Below are positions 8,998 through 16,602 of a stretch of DNA of 64,000 nucleotides, one piece after another; positions within the stretch are counted from its first letter, which is position 1; every line of letters starts with the position of its first letter. The notes under the pieces were generated by a model. It did no database searches and was not told where the DNA came from. It saw nothing but the letters and a program-made list of their open reading frames with translations. The position numbers and the translations under genes were made by a program. The DNA comes from Paenibacillus pini JCM 16418 (GTDB lineage: Bacteria > Bacillota > Bacilli > Paenibacillales > Paenibacillaceae), in the NCBI RefSeq assembly GCF_000576305.1, contig NZ_BAVZ01000003.1:310001-374000 (forward strand). Reading direction: 5' to 3'.

Positions 8998-8998
8998 T

Positions 8999-9042
8999 AA
9001 AAAAACACCTCAGAAACAGGATTTTCTCCTATTTCCGAGGTG
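8999..9042 (-). terminator. Terminator shared by convergent deacetylase and 3D-domain genes
   Basis: A 16-bp imperfect stem (CACCTCAGAAACAGGA / TCCTATTTCCGAGGTG) flanked on the minus-strand exit by seven T. The plus-strand exit is only TTCTCTC, so it works best for the 3D-domain gene. Confidence 0.8.
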
Positions 9043-9073
9043 CTTCTCTCATTCAAAATATTATGTTTGTATG

Positions 9074-9730
9074 TTATTTAATGAAATAGAGCTCAATATT
9101 TTGGAATCCAAAGTTGCTTACAGATTGCGCACTACCTGGAACAAAAATATCTATGCGTTTACCTTTAATTGCTCCGCCCGTATCTCTAGCTGTGGCAACA
9201 AAAGCTTTTTTAGGCAGTCCATTGAAACTATGACCCGTAACAAGAACCTTTGTACCTAATGGAATGACTTTTGGATCGACTGCAATCGTTCCTAGTTCAA
9301 GTGGATTACCGAAATAATCAACCGCTCCCCATTTACCATTCTCACTAGCAGCTGAAGAATATGCCGTAGCTTTTACATCTAACGTTTTACTGTAATTAAA
9401 GGTTTTACCCCATGCTTCAACGGTCTTGTCGCCCGAGTTTATATTTAATGAAGCTGTAATTACTTCCGGCTCGCTACTTTCGGCAGCGACTACACCCGTG
9501 TTTTTCCCCGGAATATTAAGCTCAAGTCCTGCATAAATGTTAGTTGCTTTTACATTTGAATTCGCTTTTTGTAGTTGATCAATATTCACGCCATATTGCT
9601 TAGATAGGGCATAGAACGTATCCCCTTCTTTCGTAACGTGAACGCTATCCGCATGTACCGGAACAGCTTGTACTGCGAGTGTAATACCAATTGCCATTGC
9701 TAACGTCTTTAACATTCTGTGTTTTTGCAT
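9074..9730 (-). CDS. LysM and 3D domain cell-wall protein
   Basis: A 218-residue exported protein: signal peptide to about residue 27 (VPVHADS), a LysM peptidoglycan-binding repeat at about 28-71 (HVTKEGDTFYALSKQYG, LELNIPG), a linker, then a C-terminal 3D domain (YFGNPLELGTIAVDPKVIP, ARDTGGAIKGKRIDIF) as in the YocH and YabE/RPF-like lytic enzymes. Its start follows AGGAGG by 4 bases, about 20 bases after a c-di-AMP riboswitch, matching the known use of that riboswitch before cell-wall hydrolases. Expected to be a muralytic enzyme in wall turnover. It ends at a shared terminator with the deacetylase gene. Confidence 0.88.
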   Translation of the reverse strand: MQKHRMLKTLAMAIGITLAVQAVPVHADSVHVTKEGDTFYALSKQYGVNIDQLQKANSNVKATNIYAGLELNIPGKNTGVVAAESSEPEVITASLNINSGDKTVEAWGKTFNYSKTLDVKATAYSSAASENGKWGAVDYFGNPLELGTIAVDPKVIPLGTKVLVTGHSFNGLPKKAFVATARDTGGAIKGKRIDIFVPGSAQSVSNFGFQNIELYFIK

Positions 9731-9748
9731 AATTCCTCCTAAATTTGT

Positions 9749-9893
9749 GCCTGCGAGGTTAGCTGTCGGATTCGGATTGAGGAGACAACCCTTTGCGCAC
9801 AATGCGCAATTCACCCCAAGAGTACAATCTATTCCGATTGCACTGCAGATTACATCCCCCACACTTTACTCTGGAAAGTTTCGGCTCAACAAA
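9749..9893 (-). promoter_or_regulatory. c-di-AMP riboswitch (ydaO/yuaA leader)
   Basis: On the minus strand the leader shows conserved pieces of the ydaO-yuaA aptamer in order: GAGCCGAA near the 5' end, a GGGGGA segment, CTTGGGGTGAAT, a hairpin with TTGCGCATTGTGCGCAA, AAGGGTTG, and the highly conserved CCGACAGCTAACCTCG followed by CAGGC. No separate terminator lies between it and the start codon, and the Shine-Dalgarno begins about 10 bases after the aptamer, so control of ribosome access is plausible. The family senses cyclic di-AMP and usually turns expression off. The 5' boundary is approximate. Confidence 0.85.
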
Positions 9894-10119
9894 TATATCA
9901 CAATTTTGTAACCTATGCGCAAGAAAATGTTACCATTTTGTTTCCGTGTTACTAGATGTTTGAGCATAACATGCGCTGAAGGGGGCTTTAAGAAACTATA
10001 TTCTGACCTAAAAAGTTACAATTCCTTTATATTCATCCCATGGTTTTTTTGGGTAATAATATGGTTTGGAACTTATATTCATAGGAAATGAAGATAGGTT
10101 TGCATCTAAATCGCTCTAT

Positions 10120-10158
10120 TTTACATTGCGATTACAAACTTTTACCTTCCTGTTTACA
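10120..10158 (+). promoter_or_regulatory. PhoP-box-like array upstream of ppk1
   Basis: Four direct hexamers, TTTACA (10120), ATTACA (10131), TTTACC (10141) and TTTACA (10153), start 11, 10 and 12 bases apart, matching the TT(A/T/C)ACA repeats that PhoP dimers bind in Bacillus. A -10-like TAGAAT follows at 10179, so the last repeat takes the -35 position, as in PhoP-activated promoters. The ppk1 start is 70 bases further on. Seen directly; PhoP binding is inferred. Confidence 0.55.
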
Positions 10159-10227
10159 TTCTTTCACTCCTTTCATAGTAGAATAAAAGAATATAAGAAC
10201 CGCGATTATTTAGAGACGGAGGCATTT

Positions 10228-12336
10228 ATGTTAACTAAAGATAAGGAACACATTCATATGAAGCATTCGCCTACGACCACCAGCTATTTAAATCGAGATT
10301 TAAGTTGGATTGAATTCAATTGGCGTGTCATGCAAGAAGCGCAAGATGCAGACACTCCACTACTAGAAAAAGCACGCTTCTTGTCCATCGTGACAAGTAA
10401 TTTAGACGAGTTTATCAGTGTACGTGTAGCTGGAATTCAAGACCAGATTAGGGCAGGGTTTACCAGACGAGATTTCTCCGGATACTCTCCATCTGGCTTG
10501 CACAAGCGTCTTTCCAAACGAGTCGATAAAATGGTAACTGAACAATATCGTACATACCGTGATTTAACTCGCCAGCTACATAAAGAAGGAATCGTATTTG
10601 TCGAGTATGAAGATTTAAATATGAGTCAGAAGGAACTGATGGAAGCTTATTATCAAAACATCATTTTTCCAGTTCTAACGCCAATGGCTGTCGATCAGAG
10701 CCGTCCTTTCCCTCTTGTCCATAGCCAATATGTCTATCTTGCCGTGCTACTGGATAAAGAAGAACAAAATGATGAAGAAGAACCTTTCTTTGCGATCTTG
10801 CAGATCCCTTCAAATCTATCGCGGTTTATCCCGCTTCCTCAGCGCTCTAACAGTAAAAAGCGCCAGTTTATTATGATCGAGGAGCTTATTAAACATCATA
10901 TTCATACGTTGTTCACTGGCTACGCACCGGTGGCTGTGCATGAATTCCGCATTACCCGAAACTCTGATCTAATGATTAATGAAGAAGGTGCGGAGGATCT
11001 GATCGAGGAAATTGAGAAGGAACTGCGCAAACGTAGACGCGGGGTACCTGTAAGACTGGAAATCGAGAAGGGATTTCATCCAACCGCGCTTGCCTTACTT
11101 CAAGAGGAATTTGAAATTTCAGATTTCGTCTTTGAAATCGAAGGTCCGCTCGATTTAAGCTTTCTTAGAAACTTTGCGAATAGTTTAAAAGGTTACTCTC
11201 ATCTTAACTATCCACCAATTGAGCCTGCATACCCTGCTGAATTTTTAGATCATGATGACTTTTTCGCCGTTTTGCGGGAAAAAGATGTACTTGTCTATCA
11301 TCCATACGAATCATTTGAAGCTGTGAATGATTTCATCGTCCAGTCAGCTGAGGATCCTGATGTGATGGCAATTAAAATGACTCTATACAGAGTGAGTGGT
11401 AACTCACCTCTAATCCAGTCACTTGCTTATGCTGCAGAATCAGGCAAGCAGGTGACGGTCGTGGTCGAGCTAAAGGCTCGTTTTGATGAAGAGCGTAATA
11501 TAGCTTGGGCTCGTACACTTGAAAAGGCAGGTTGCCATGTTGTTTATGGATTGCTTGGTCTAAAAACACATGCCAAAATAACGCTTGTGGTCCGCCAGGA
11601 AGAGAGCAGCCTCAAACGTTATGTTCATGTAGGTACGGGTAACTATAATGGCAACACGGCTAAAGCCTATACAGATCTAAGTCTATTTACAGCCGATCCA
11701 GTCATTGGATCAGATGCATCGGAATTGTTCAACCAGATTACTGGATACTCTGATATTAGGGAATGGCAGGCTTTCACCGTTGCACCGACAGGTATGAGAA
11801 GTACCTTATTCGAACTGTTTCAGAGGGAAGCGAAGCATGCTGAGGCAGGAAGACCCGCTCGCATTATAGCCAAAATGAACTCCTTATCCAATCAAGAGAT
11901 GATTGATGAACTTTATGAATCCTCTCGTTCTGGTGTGCAAATTGATCTCATCATTCGAGGGGTTTGTTGTTTAAGGCCAGGCATTACTGGACTCAGTGAA
12001 AATATAACCGTACGCAGTATTGTTGATCGTTTTCTAGAACATTCACGGATTTATTACTTTGAGAATGGTGGACATCCGGAAGTCTGGCTGTCCAGTGCAG
12101 ACTGGATGACTCGTAACTTGACACGCAGAATTGAATTAATGTGTCCTGTTTATGATGACGGACTTAAACATACCATTGTACGTATTCTCAAACTTTCGCT
12201 ACATGATAATGTCAAAGCCCGCTATCTATTGCCTAACGGAAACTACGAACGTGTGCAGGATGGCGATACAGCGCTACGAAGCCAGTTCGAAGCCATTCAG
12301 GTCAGCACGTGGAAGAATAATGAATCTGCAACTTAA
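10228..12336 (+). CDS. ppk1: Polyphosphate kinase 1
   Basis: A 702-residue enzyme that reversibly polymerises the gamma phosphate of ATP into polyphosphate. PPK1 landmarks: YLNRDLSWIEFNWRV at the N-terminus, LSIVTSNLDEF, and the phospholipase-D-like catalytic halves with the autophosphorylated His in LKTHAKI and the second HVGTGNYN box near 510-520, then SSADWMTRNL at the end. Start chosen at 10228 because GGAGG lies 7 bases upstream; the frame is open to 10066 but that stretch is Phe-rich and unlike PPK1. It converges on the Ppx/GppA gene with 35 bases of 3' overlap. A PhoP-box-like array upstream suggests phosphate-starvation control. Confidence 0.95.
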   Translation: MLTKDKEHIHMKHSPTTTSYLNRDLSWIEFNWRVMQEAQDADTPLLEKARFLSIVTSNLDEFISVRVAGIQDQIRAGFTRRDFSGYSPSGLHKRLSKRVDKMVTEQYRTYRDLTRQLHKEGIVFVEYEDLNMSQKELMEAYYQNIIFPVLTPMAVDQSRPFPLVHSQYVYLAVLLDKEEQNDEEEPFFAILQIPSNLSRFIPLPQRSNSKKRQFIMIEELIKHHIHTLFTGYAPVAVHEFRITRNSDLMINEEGAEDLIEEIEKELRKRRRGVPVRLEIEKGFHPTALALLQEEFEISDFVFEIEGPLDLSFLRNFANSLKGYSHLNYPPIEPAYPAEFLDHDDFFAVLREKDVLVYHPYESFEAVNDFIVQSAEDPDVMAIKMTLYRVSGNSPLIQSLAYAAESGKQVTVVVELKARFDEERNIAWARTLEKAGCHVVYGLLGLKTHAKITLVVRQEESSLKRYVHVGTGNYNGNTAKAYTDLSLFTADPVIGSDASELFNQITGYSDIREWQAFTVAPTGMRSTLFELFQREAKHAEAGRPARIIAKMNSLSNQEMIDELYESSRSGVQIDLIIRGVCCLRPGITGLSENITVRSIVDRFLEHSRIYYFENGGHPEVWLSSADWMTRNLTRRIELMCPVYDDGLKHTIVRILKLSLHDNVKARYLLPNGNYERVQDGDTALRSQFEAIQVSTWKNNESAT

Positions 12337-13846
12337 CATCCCATGATTTAGTAAATACTTTAGCGGCAGATTCAATCTCACGCTTTTCAAGAATAGCTTC
12401 TCCACTGCTGTGCAGGTTAAGTGTTAAGATTCCTTGATCATATTCGGCCGTGGCATGATCAATAATCTGTGTTTCGCTTTGGTCCATCGCGGTACATAAT
12501 TTTAATAATGAGCCTAAGCGGTGAATTAAGTCCTCGTCGGAAGCCAGTAAAATGTCCTTGTAAGGTATGGACAATTTCTGCTTCCGGCTTTTTGTGTTGT
12601 AAGAAGAAATCAGCGAGCTGAGCACAATTTCACGATGCGAGAATCCACGAAGTGGAGCATTCAAGAGCCAATACATCGTGTGTGTCTCGAACTGATAGTA
12701 GTTGATCCGAGTTCCTATTTTATAGAGCATGGAGGAAACATAAAGTAATTTCTTGTGACTTACTTCATCTTCATCCTCATACTCATAGTTATTCTCTAGC
12801 TTCTTATAGAGCATTGTAGCCATCTTGTACACATGTTCTAAATGTGGACGAAGAAGATTTGATTCGAAGCCCAGAATGGATTCAACCGTGCTTACAGCGA
12901 GATTCTCCTCAACAGGTTGCTCTGGTCTAAGCCAGTGATGAAGCATGCCTTCACGAAGTCCTGCGCCACTGATCATACATTCCTTTGCTTGTGCAAATTT
13001 AAATACAGTGTGAAAAATGATCAACCCCGGCACGATTAAATCAGTACGCTGCTTAGACAGTCCAGGAATTCTTTTTCTCTGCTCAAGTGGTATCAAGGGA
13101 AGTGTTTTATAATAATCAACAATCGTTTCCTTGCCCATTGCATAATGGTGGGTAGACGGTAGCGAGTATTTACGGTTTTTTTGATCCATTTTGCCTAGTG
13201 CACGAATCGTTCCACCAAGTCCAATCATGGTTAAGTTCGGCTTAGACGCAATCCAAGGATGGTTCTCAAGCGCATTCTGCACATACGATACTAACGCTTC
13301 CATCTGATCTTCCTGCCAATCGCCACTCTTCTTCCCAAATTTGAGATTGGTGTTCACAGCTCCAAATGGGAGTGAGATGCTATGCAGCAACTTTCGATTC
13401 TCGAATAGTGTAATTTCCGTGCTCCCGCCGCCGATATCAATGAGCAGTCCATCTTCGACATCTAACGAATTAATGACTCCTAGGAAACCGAAATATGCTT
13501 CCTCCTCTCCACTTAATACGTCAATCTTCAAACCTGTTTTTGTATGTAACAATGCAGCAATTGCTTCGGAATTTGTCGCGTTTCGAATAGCAGCTGTAGC
13601 ACCTACACGGATGTCATGTACCTGATAGGTTTCACAAATTCGATGATATTGAATGAGAATCGAAGCCACAGACTCCATTGCTTTGGTGCTAAGTGTTCCA
13701 TCCTCTTGTATGTGTTCACTAAGTCTAGCTGACTCCTTGCTCTCATGTAATGCTCTATATCCACCGTTTTTGTTCGTTTCAAATATAACGAGTCGAATTG
13801 AGTTTGAGCCAATATCCATAATTCCAATACGTTTATTGTCTTTCAT
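12302..13846 (-). CDS. ppx: Ppx/GppA exopolyphosphatase family protein
   Basis: A 514-residue member of the actin-like ASKHA superfamily. The phosphate-binding loops are clear: IGIMDIGSNSIRL at the N-terminus and LLIDIGGGSTEI at about 140-151, with GLGGTIRAL near 215. The C-terminal half (about 310-514) resembles the HD-like helical domain of long Ppx enzymes (YKIGTRINYYQFETHTMYWLLN). It would degrade polyphosphate, or pppGpp, opposing the convergent ppk1. The ATG at 13846 follows AAGGAG by 7 bases. Its last 35 bases run through the ppk1 3' end on the other strand. Confidence 0.9.
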   Translation of the reverse strand: MKDNKRIGIMDIGSNSIRLVIFETNKNGGYRALHESKESARLSEHIQEDGTLSTKAMESVASILIQYHRICETYQVHDIRVGATAAIRNATNSEAIAALLHTKTGLKIDVLSGEEEAYFGFLGVINSLDVEDGLLIDIGGGSTEITLFENRKLLHSISLPFGAVNTNLKFGKKSGDWQEDQMEALVSYVQNALENHPWIASKPNLTMIGLGGTIRALGKMDQKNRKYSLPSTHHYAMGKETIVDYYKTLPLIPLEQRKRIPGLSKQRTDLIVPGLIIFHTVFKFAQAKECMISGAGLREGMLHHWLRPEQPVEENLAVSTVESILGFESNLLRPHLEHVYKMATMLYKKLENNYEYEDEDEVSHKKLLYVSSMLYKIGTRINYYQFETHTMYWLLNAPLRGFSHREIVLSSLISSYNTKSRKQKLSIPYKDILLASDEDLIHRLGSLLKLCTAMDQSETQIIDHATAEYDQGILTLNLHSSGEAILEKREIESAAKVFTKSWDVKLQIHYSSTC

Positions 13847-13950
13847 CTTTATACTCCTTGTCATTCATTTCCATGATGTTTTAAAAAGCAATATCCACAG
13901 CATATTCATCTTCTCACCATTAATCAAGCTAGTGAAGCATTTATTCATAT

Positions 13951-13988
13951 AAAAAAAGAGCCCGGCTCGCAAATTCGCGTCCTGACTC
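13951..13988 (-). terminator. Terminator of the amino-acid ABC transporter operon
   Basis: On the minus strand, an imperfect hairpin with a GAGTC...GGGCTC base, an inner CGC/GCG pair and two mismatches is followed by seven T. It lies about 35 bases after the ATPase gene stop. Confidence 0.6.
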
Positions 13989-14021
13989 CTTATATTAGAA
14001 TATCCCCTTCATCCCTTCAAC

Positions 14022-14744
14022 CTATAACACTTTACTGAGAAAATCTCGTGTACGGCTGTTCTGCGGATTACCAAACAGTTCAGCAGGCGTTCCCTGCTCT
14101 ATAATTTGACCGCCGTCCATGAATACAATTCGGTCTCCTACTTCACGCGCAAAGCCCATCTCATGAGTGACAATAACCATTGTCATTCCGCCTTCAGCAA
14201 GCTTCTTCATGACTTCTAATACCTCGCCGACCATTTCTGGGTCAAGAGCCGACGTCGGCTCATCAAACAGCATGACATGTGGCTGCATCGCAAGTGCGCG
14301 TGCAATGGCAATACGCTGCTTCTGCCCACCAGATAGCTGAGAAGGATAGGCATCCTGCTTATGAGCTAGTCCTACGGTTTGAAGTAAGTCTAAGCCGATA
14401 ACTTCGGCTTCTGAAGGCGATTGCTTCTTCACCTTAATGGGCGCTAACGTTATATTTTGAAGCACGGTTTTATGAGGAAATAAATTAAATTGCTGAAATA
14501 CCATGCCCATCTTCTCACGTGTTTCATTAATATCATGTCTCTTATCCGTAATTACTTGTTCTTCAAACGTTATTTCTCCACTTGTTGGAGTCTCCAGCAG
14601 GTTCATGCAGCGAAGTAAAGTACTCTTACCTGATCCACTTGGACCGATGACGACGACAACTTCACCTTTAAAAATATCTAGGTCAATACCTTTTAATATT
14701 TCAAGCTTACCAAATGACTTATACAGATTCTTAACGGTTATCAC
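14022..14744 (-). CDS. Polar amino acid ABC transporter, ATP-binding protein
   Basis: A 240-residue ABC ATPase of the GlnQ/ArtP/TcyC class. Walker [10 protein letters not shown] is at about 32-40, the Q-loop [11 protein letters not shown] near 84, signature LSGGQKQR near 137, Walker [14 protein letters not shown] near 157, and the switch VTHEMGFA near 193. This class powers uptake of polar amino acids. It overlaps the permease gene by 14 bases and is the last gene of a three-gene operon ending at a terminator. The substrate cannot be read from the ATPase; the ARG-box-like sites ahead of the operon hint at arginine or related basic amino acids. Confidence 0.9.
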   Translation of the reverse strand: MITVKNLYKSFGKLEILKGIDLDIFKGEVVVVIGPSGSGKSTLLRCMNLLETPTSGEITFEEQVITDKRHDINETREKMGMVFQQFNLFPHKTVLQNITLAPIKVKKQSPSEAEVIGLDLLQTVGLAHKQDAYPSQLSGGQKQRIAIARALAMQPHVMLFDEPTSALDPEMVGEVLEVMKKLAEGGMTMVIVTHEMGFAREVGDRIVFMDGGQIIEQGTPAELFGNPQNSRTRDFLSKVL

Positions 14745-15390
14745 TTGCGTTCAACCTCCGTTCGTACAAACCAAGCAGCTTGGATAATGAGAAAGTGATA
14801 ATTAAGTAAATTAAGGCAATAATGAGTAGCGGTGTTAAGAAGTCATACGTAATGCCACTTACCTTTTGAGCCCCATACATCAAATCAGCTACACCGATGA
14901 TAGAAACGATAGAAGATTCCTTAATTACCGTTATGAACTCGTTACCAATCGCCGGAAGAACACTTTTTAACGCCTGCGGAAGTATAATATGTCTCATGGT
15001 CATTCCGGAGCCCATTCCGAGTGATCTAGCAGCCTCAGCTTGTCCACGGTCAACTCCTTGAATACCTGCACGGAATATTTCTGCTAGGTACGCTGAACTG
15101 TTTATAATCAGTGTAACAGCCCCAGATTCAACGGGTGTGAATTTGATTCCAAAACTTACAAGACCATAGTGAATAATAAATAACTGAACGAGCATAGGTG
15201 TACCTCGTATGCATTCAACCCATATTGTACCTAAAAAACGTAGCAACCAGAACCGGGACATCCGCATAAGGGATATGACGATCCCCAGCATAAATCCGAA
15301 TATGACACCTATTACAGCGAGCAATAGTGTATATTGTATCCCTGTAAGGAAATAGGAGCGATACTCATATATCATTGTAAATATATTCAT
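14731..15390 (-). CDS. Polar amino acid ABC transporter, permease
   Basis: A 219-residue inner-membrane permease of the HisMQ family with about five membrane segments (first near residues 15-40, others near 55-80, 90-105, 150-170, 185-205). The EAA loop that contacts the ATPase is visible as [22 protein letters not shown] split by a Gly-rich turn near 139-160. Such permeases often act as homodimers when only one is encoded, as here. Its 3' end overlaps the ATPase start by 14 bases. A hairpin with T-run separates it from the binding-protein gene, so expression is probably lower than that of the binding protein. Confidence 0.9.
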   Translation of the reverse strand: MNIFTMIYEYRSYFLTGIQYTLLLAVIGVIFGFMLGIVISLMRMSRFWLLRFLGTIWVECIRGTPMLVQLFIIHYGLVSFGIKFTPVESGAVTLIINSSAYLAEIFRAGIQGVDRGQAEAARSLGMGSGMTMRHIILPQALKSVLPAIGNEFITVIKESSIVSIIGVADLMYGAQKVSGITYDFLTPLLIIALIYLIITFSLSKLLGLYERRLNASDNR

Positions 15391-15454
15391 AATTTCCCTA
15401 GAACCTCCCTCAAATAAATTGTGTTAAAACTAACAGAAAAATGGCTATTAATCG

Positions 15455-15481
15455 AAAAAATAGCGAATCCTTTTCGCTATT
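15455..15481 (-). terminator. Intra-operon terminator between binding-protein and permease genes
   Basis: A perfect 9-bp stem (AATAGCGAA / TTCGCTATT) with a 5-base loop and six T on the minus strand. Partial termination here would give excess binding protein over permease, a common arrangement in such operons. Confidence 0.75.
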
Positions 15482-15509
15482 CTCTCACGTGATGATGAAT
15501 ATGCTTATG

Positions 15510-16298
15510 TTATTTTGTAGATAATTCACTTGCTTCAGAAACAAACTGTTCGATTTTATTTTCTGATTTCAAACGATCTAACGTCGTATTAATTTGTTTC
15601 ACAAGTTCTTTATTCCCTTTTTTAACTCCGATCGCATAACCATCTTCTTCGTTGACTGGCACAGCATCCGTAATCACAAGTCCCTTAACGTTCTTAATAT
15701 AGGCTTCCGCAACTGGTTTTTCCATGATACTTACATCAACACGACCTGAGTTTAGTTGCATGATAATATCCGAAATTTTACTAAGCCCTGTAATTTTAGC
15801 GCCCGGAATCGTTTTAGCGATATCCTCTTGAATGGAGCTATTCTGAATACCAAAGCTCGCTCCTTCAAGTGCCTTCATCGTATTGTATTTCTCTTTATCA
15901 GCTTCACGTACAACCACAGCTTGCTCTGCTTTATAGTAATTGTTTGAGAAATCCACTTGAAGCTTCCGTTCTTCTTTAGGAGTCATGCCCGAAATAACCA
16001 TATCAATACGTCCCGTGGACAACTCACCGAGAAGTGATTCAAAGTTCATATCCTTAATTTCTAAATTTGCATCCATATCGGCAGCAATTTGCTTCGCAAT
16101 TTCGATATCGAATCCTACAACCTGATCCTTACCATCTACTACTTTATGAAATTCATATGGAGGAAAATCAGCACTTGTTCCCATTACGATTGTTTTACGC
16201 TTCGAGTCACCTTCACTCTTATTGTCACCACATGCACTAAGAACCGTAACTGCTAGCATCAAACATAATACCATTTTCATCGTACCCATTTTCTTCAT
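15510..16298 (-). CDS. Amino acid ABC transporter substrate-binding lipoprotein
   Basis: A 262-residue solute-binding protein of family 3. The lipobox LSACG at about 20-24 gives a lipid-anchored Cys. Then come the ligand-pocket signatures ADFPPYEF near 43, GFDIEIAKQIA near 62, and the MVISGMTPKEER hinge segment near 99, which holds the T-x-x-R carboxylate-binding motif. It delivers a polar amino acid to the permease and ATPase downstream. GGGAGAGA precedes the ATG. Upstream lie two palindromes resembling ArgR/AhrC operators, suggesting arginine-type control, but specificity is inference. Confidence 0.9.
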   Translation of the reverse strand: MKKMGTMKMVLCLMLAVTVLSACGDNKSEGDSKRKTIVMGTSADFPPYEFHKVVDGKDQVVGFDIEIAKQIAADMDANLEIKDMNFESLLGELSTGRIDMVISGMTPKEERKLQVDFSNNYYKAEQAVVVREADKEKYNTMKALEGASFGIQNSSIQEDIAKTIPGAKITGLSKISDIIMQLNSGRVDVSIMEKPVAEAYIKNVKGLVITDAVPVNEEDGYAIGVKKGNKELVKQINTTLDRLKSENKIEQFVSEASELSTK

Positions 16299-16602
16299 TA
16301 TCTATCTCTCCCATCATCTAATGTAATCTTATAATTTTTCGTCCATTCATTTTCAGAAACAGAATGAAAAGACTGAATCATTATAAGACTAAGCTGCATC
16401 TTTATGCAATGTAATAATTATACAATTTAACTACTATTCAATAATTTGACGTATTTACAAATGCATACGCTCGATAAACATTGCTGTTATTTGACAAATC
16501 ATTTTATTCTTCACATGGTTCAGCCTAAATCTATTCGTGTATTGAATACAATGTTATATCGATACATCTGGTTTAATTTACACTTCCGGGAGGGAACTAA
16601 AC
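16299..16602. other. Divergent intergenic region, transporter operon / amylase gene
   Basis: About 300 bases, A+T rich, containing the promoters of both divergent transcripts, the ARG-box-like palindromes at 16393-16424 and the GGGAGGG site of the amylase gene. A plus-strand frame of 70 codons (16446-16658) runs into the amylase gene and is not credible as a gene. Confidence 0.5.
16393..16424. promoter_or_regulatory. Two adjacent ARG-box-like palindromes
   Basis: TGCAT-CTTT-ATGCA (16395-16408) is a perfect palindrome around four bases and fits the ARG box core TGNAT-W4-ATNCA with one deviation. Directly next to it, TGTAATAATTATACA (16410-16424) is a looser copy. Spacing of tandem boxes matches ArgR/AhrC operators. 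They lie about 100 bases upstream of the binding-protein gene. Confidence 0.4.

Larger units (their letters stand above)
9731..10227. other. Divergent regulatory region between the 3D-protein gene and ppk1
   Basis: About 500 bases with no convincing gene. The left third is the c-di-AMP riboswitch leader read leftward; the right end holds four 11-base-spaced TTTACA-like hexamers and the ppk1 start region. The middle, 9900-10100, is A+T rich and probably holds the promoter of the riboswitch transcript. Nothing else was recognised. Confidence 0.6.
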
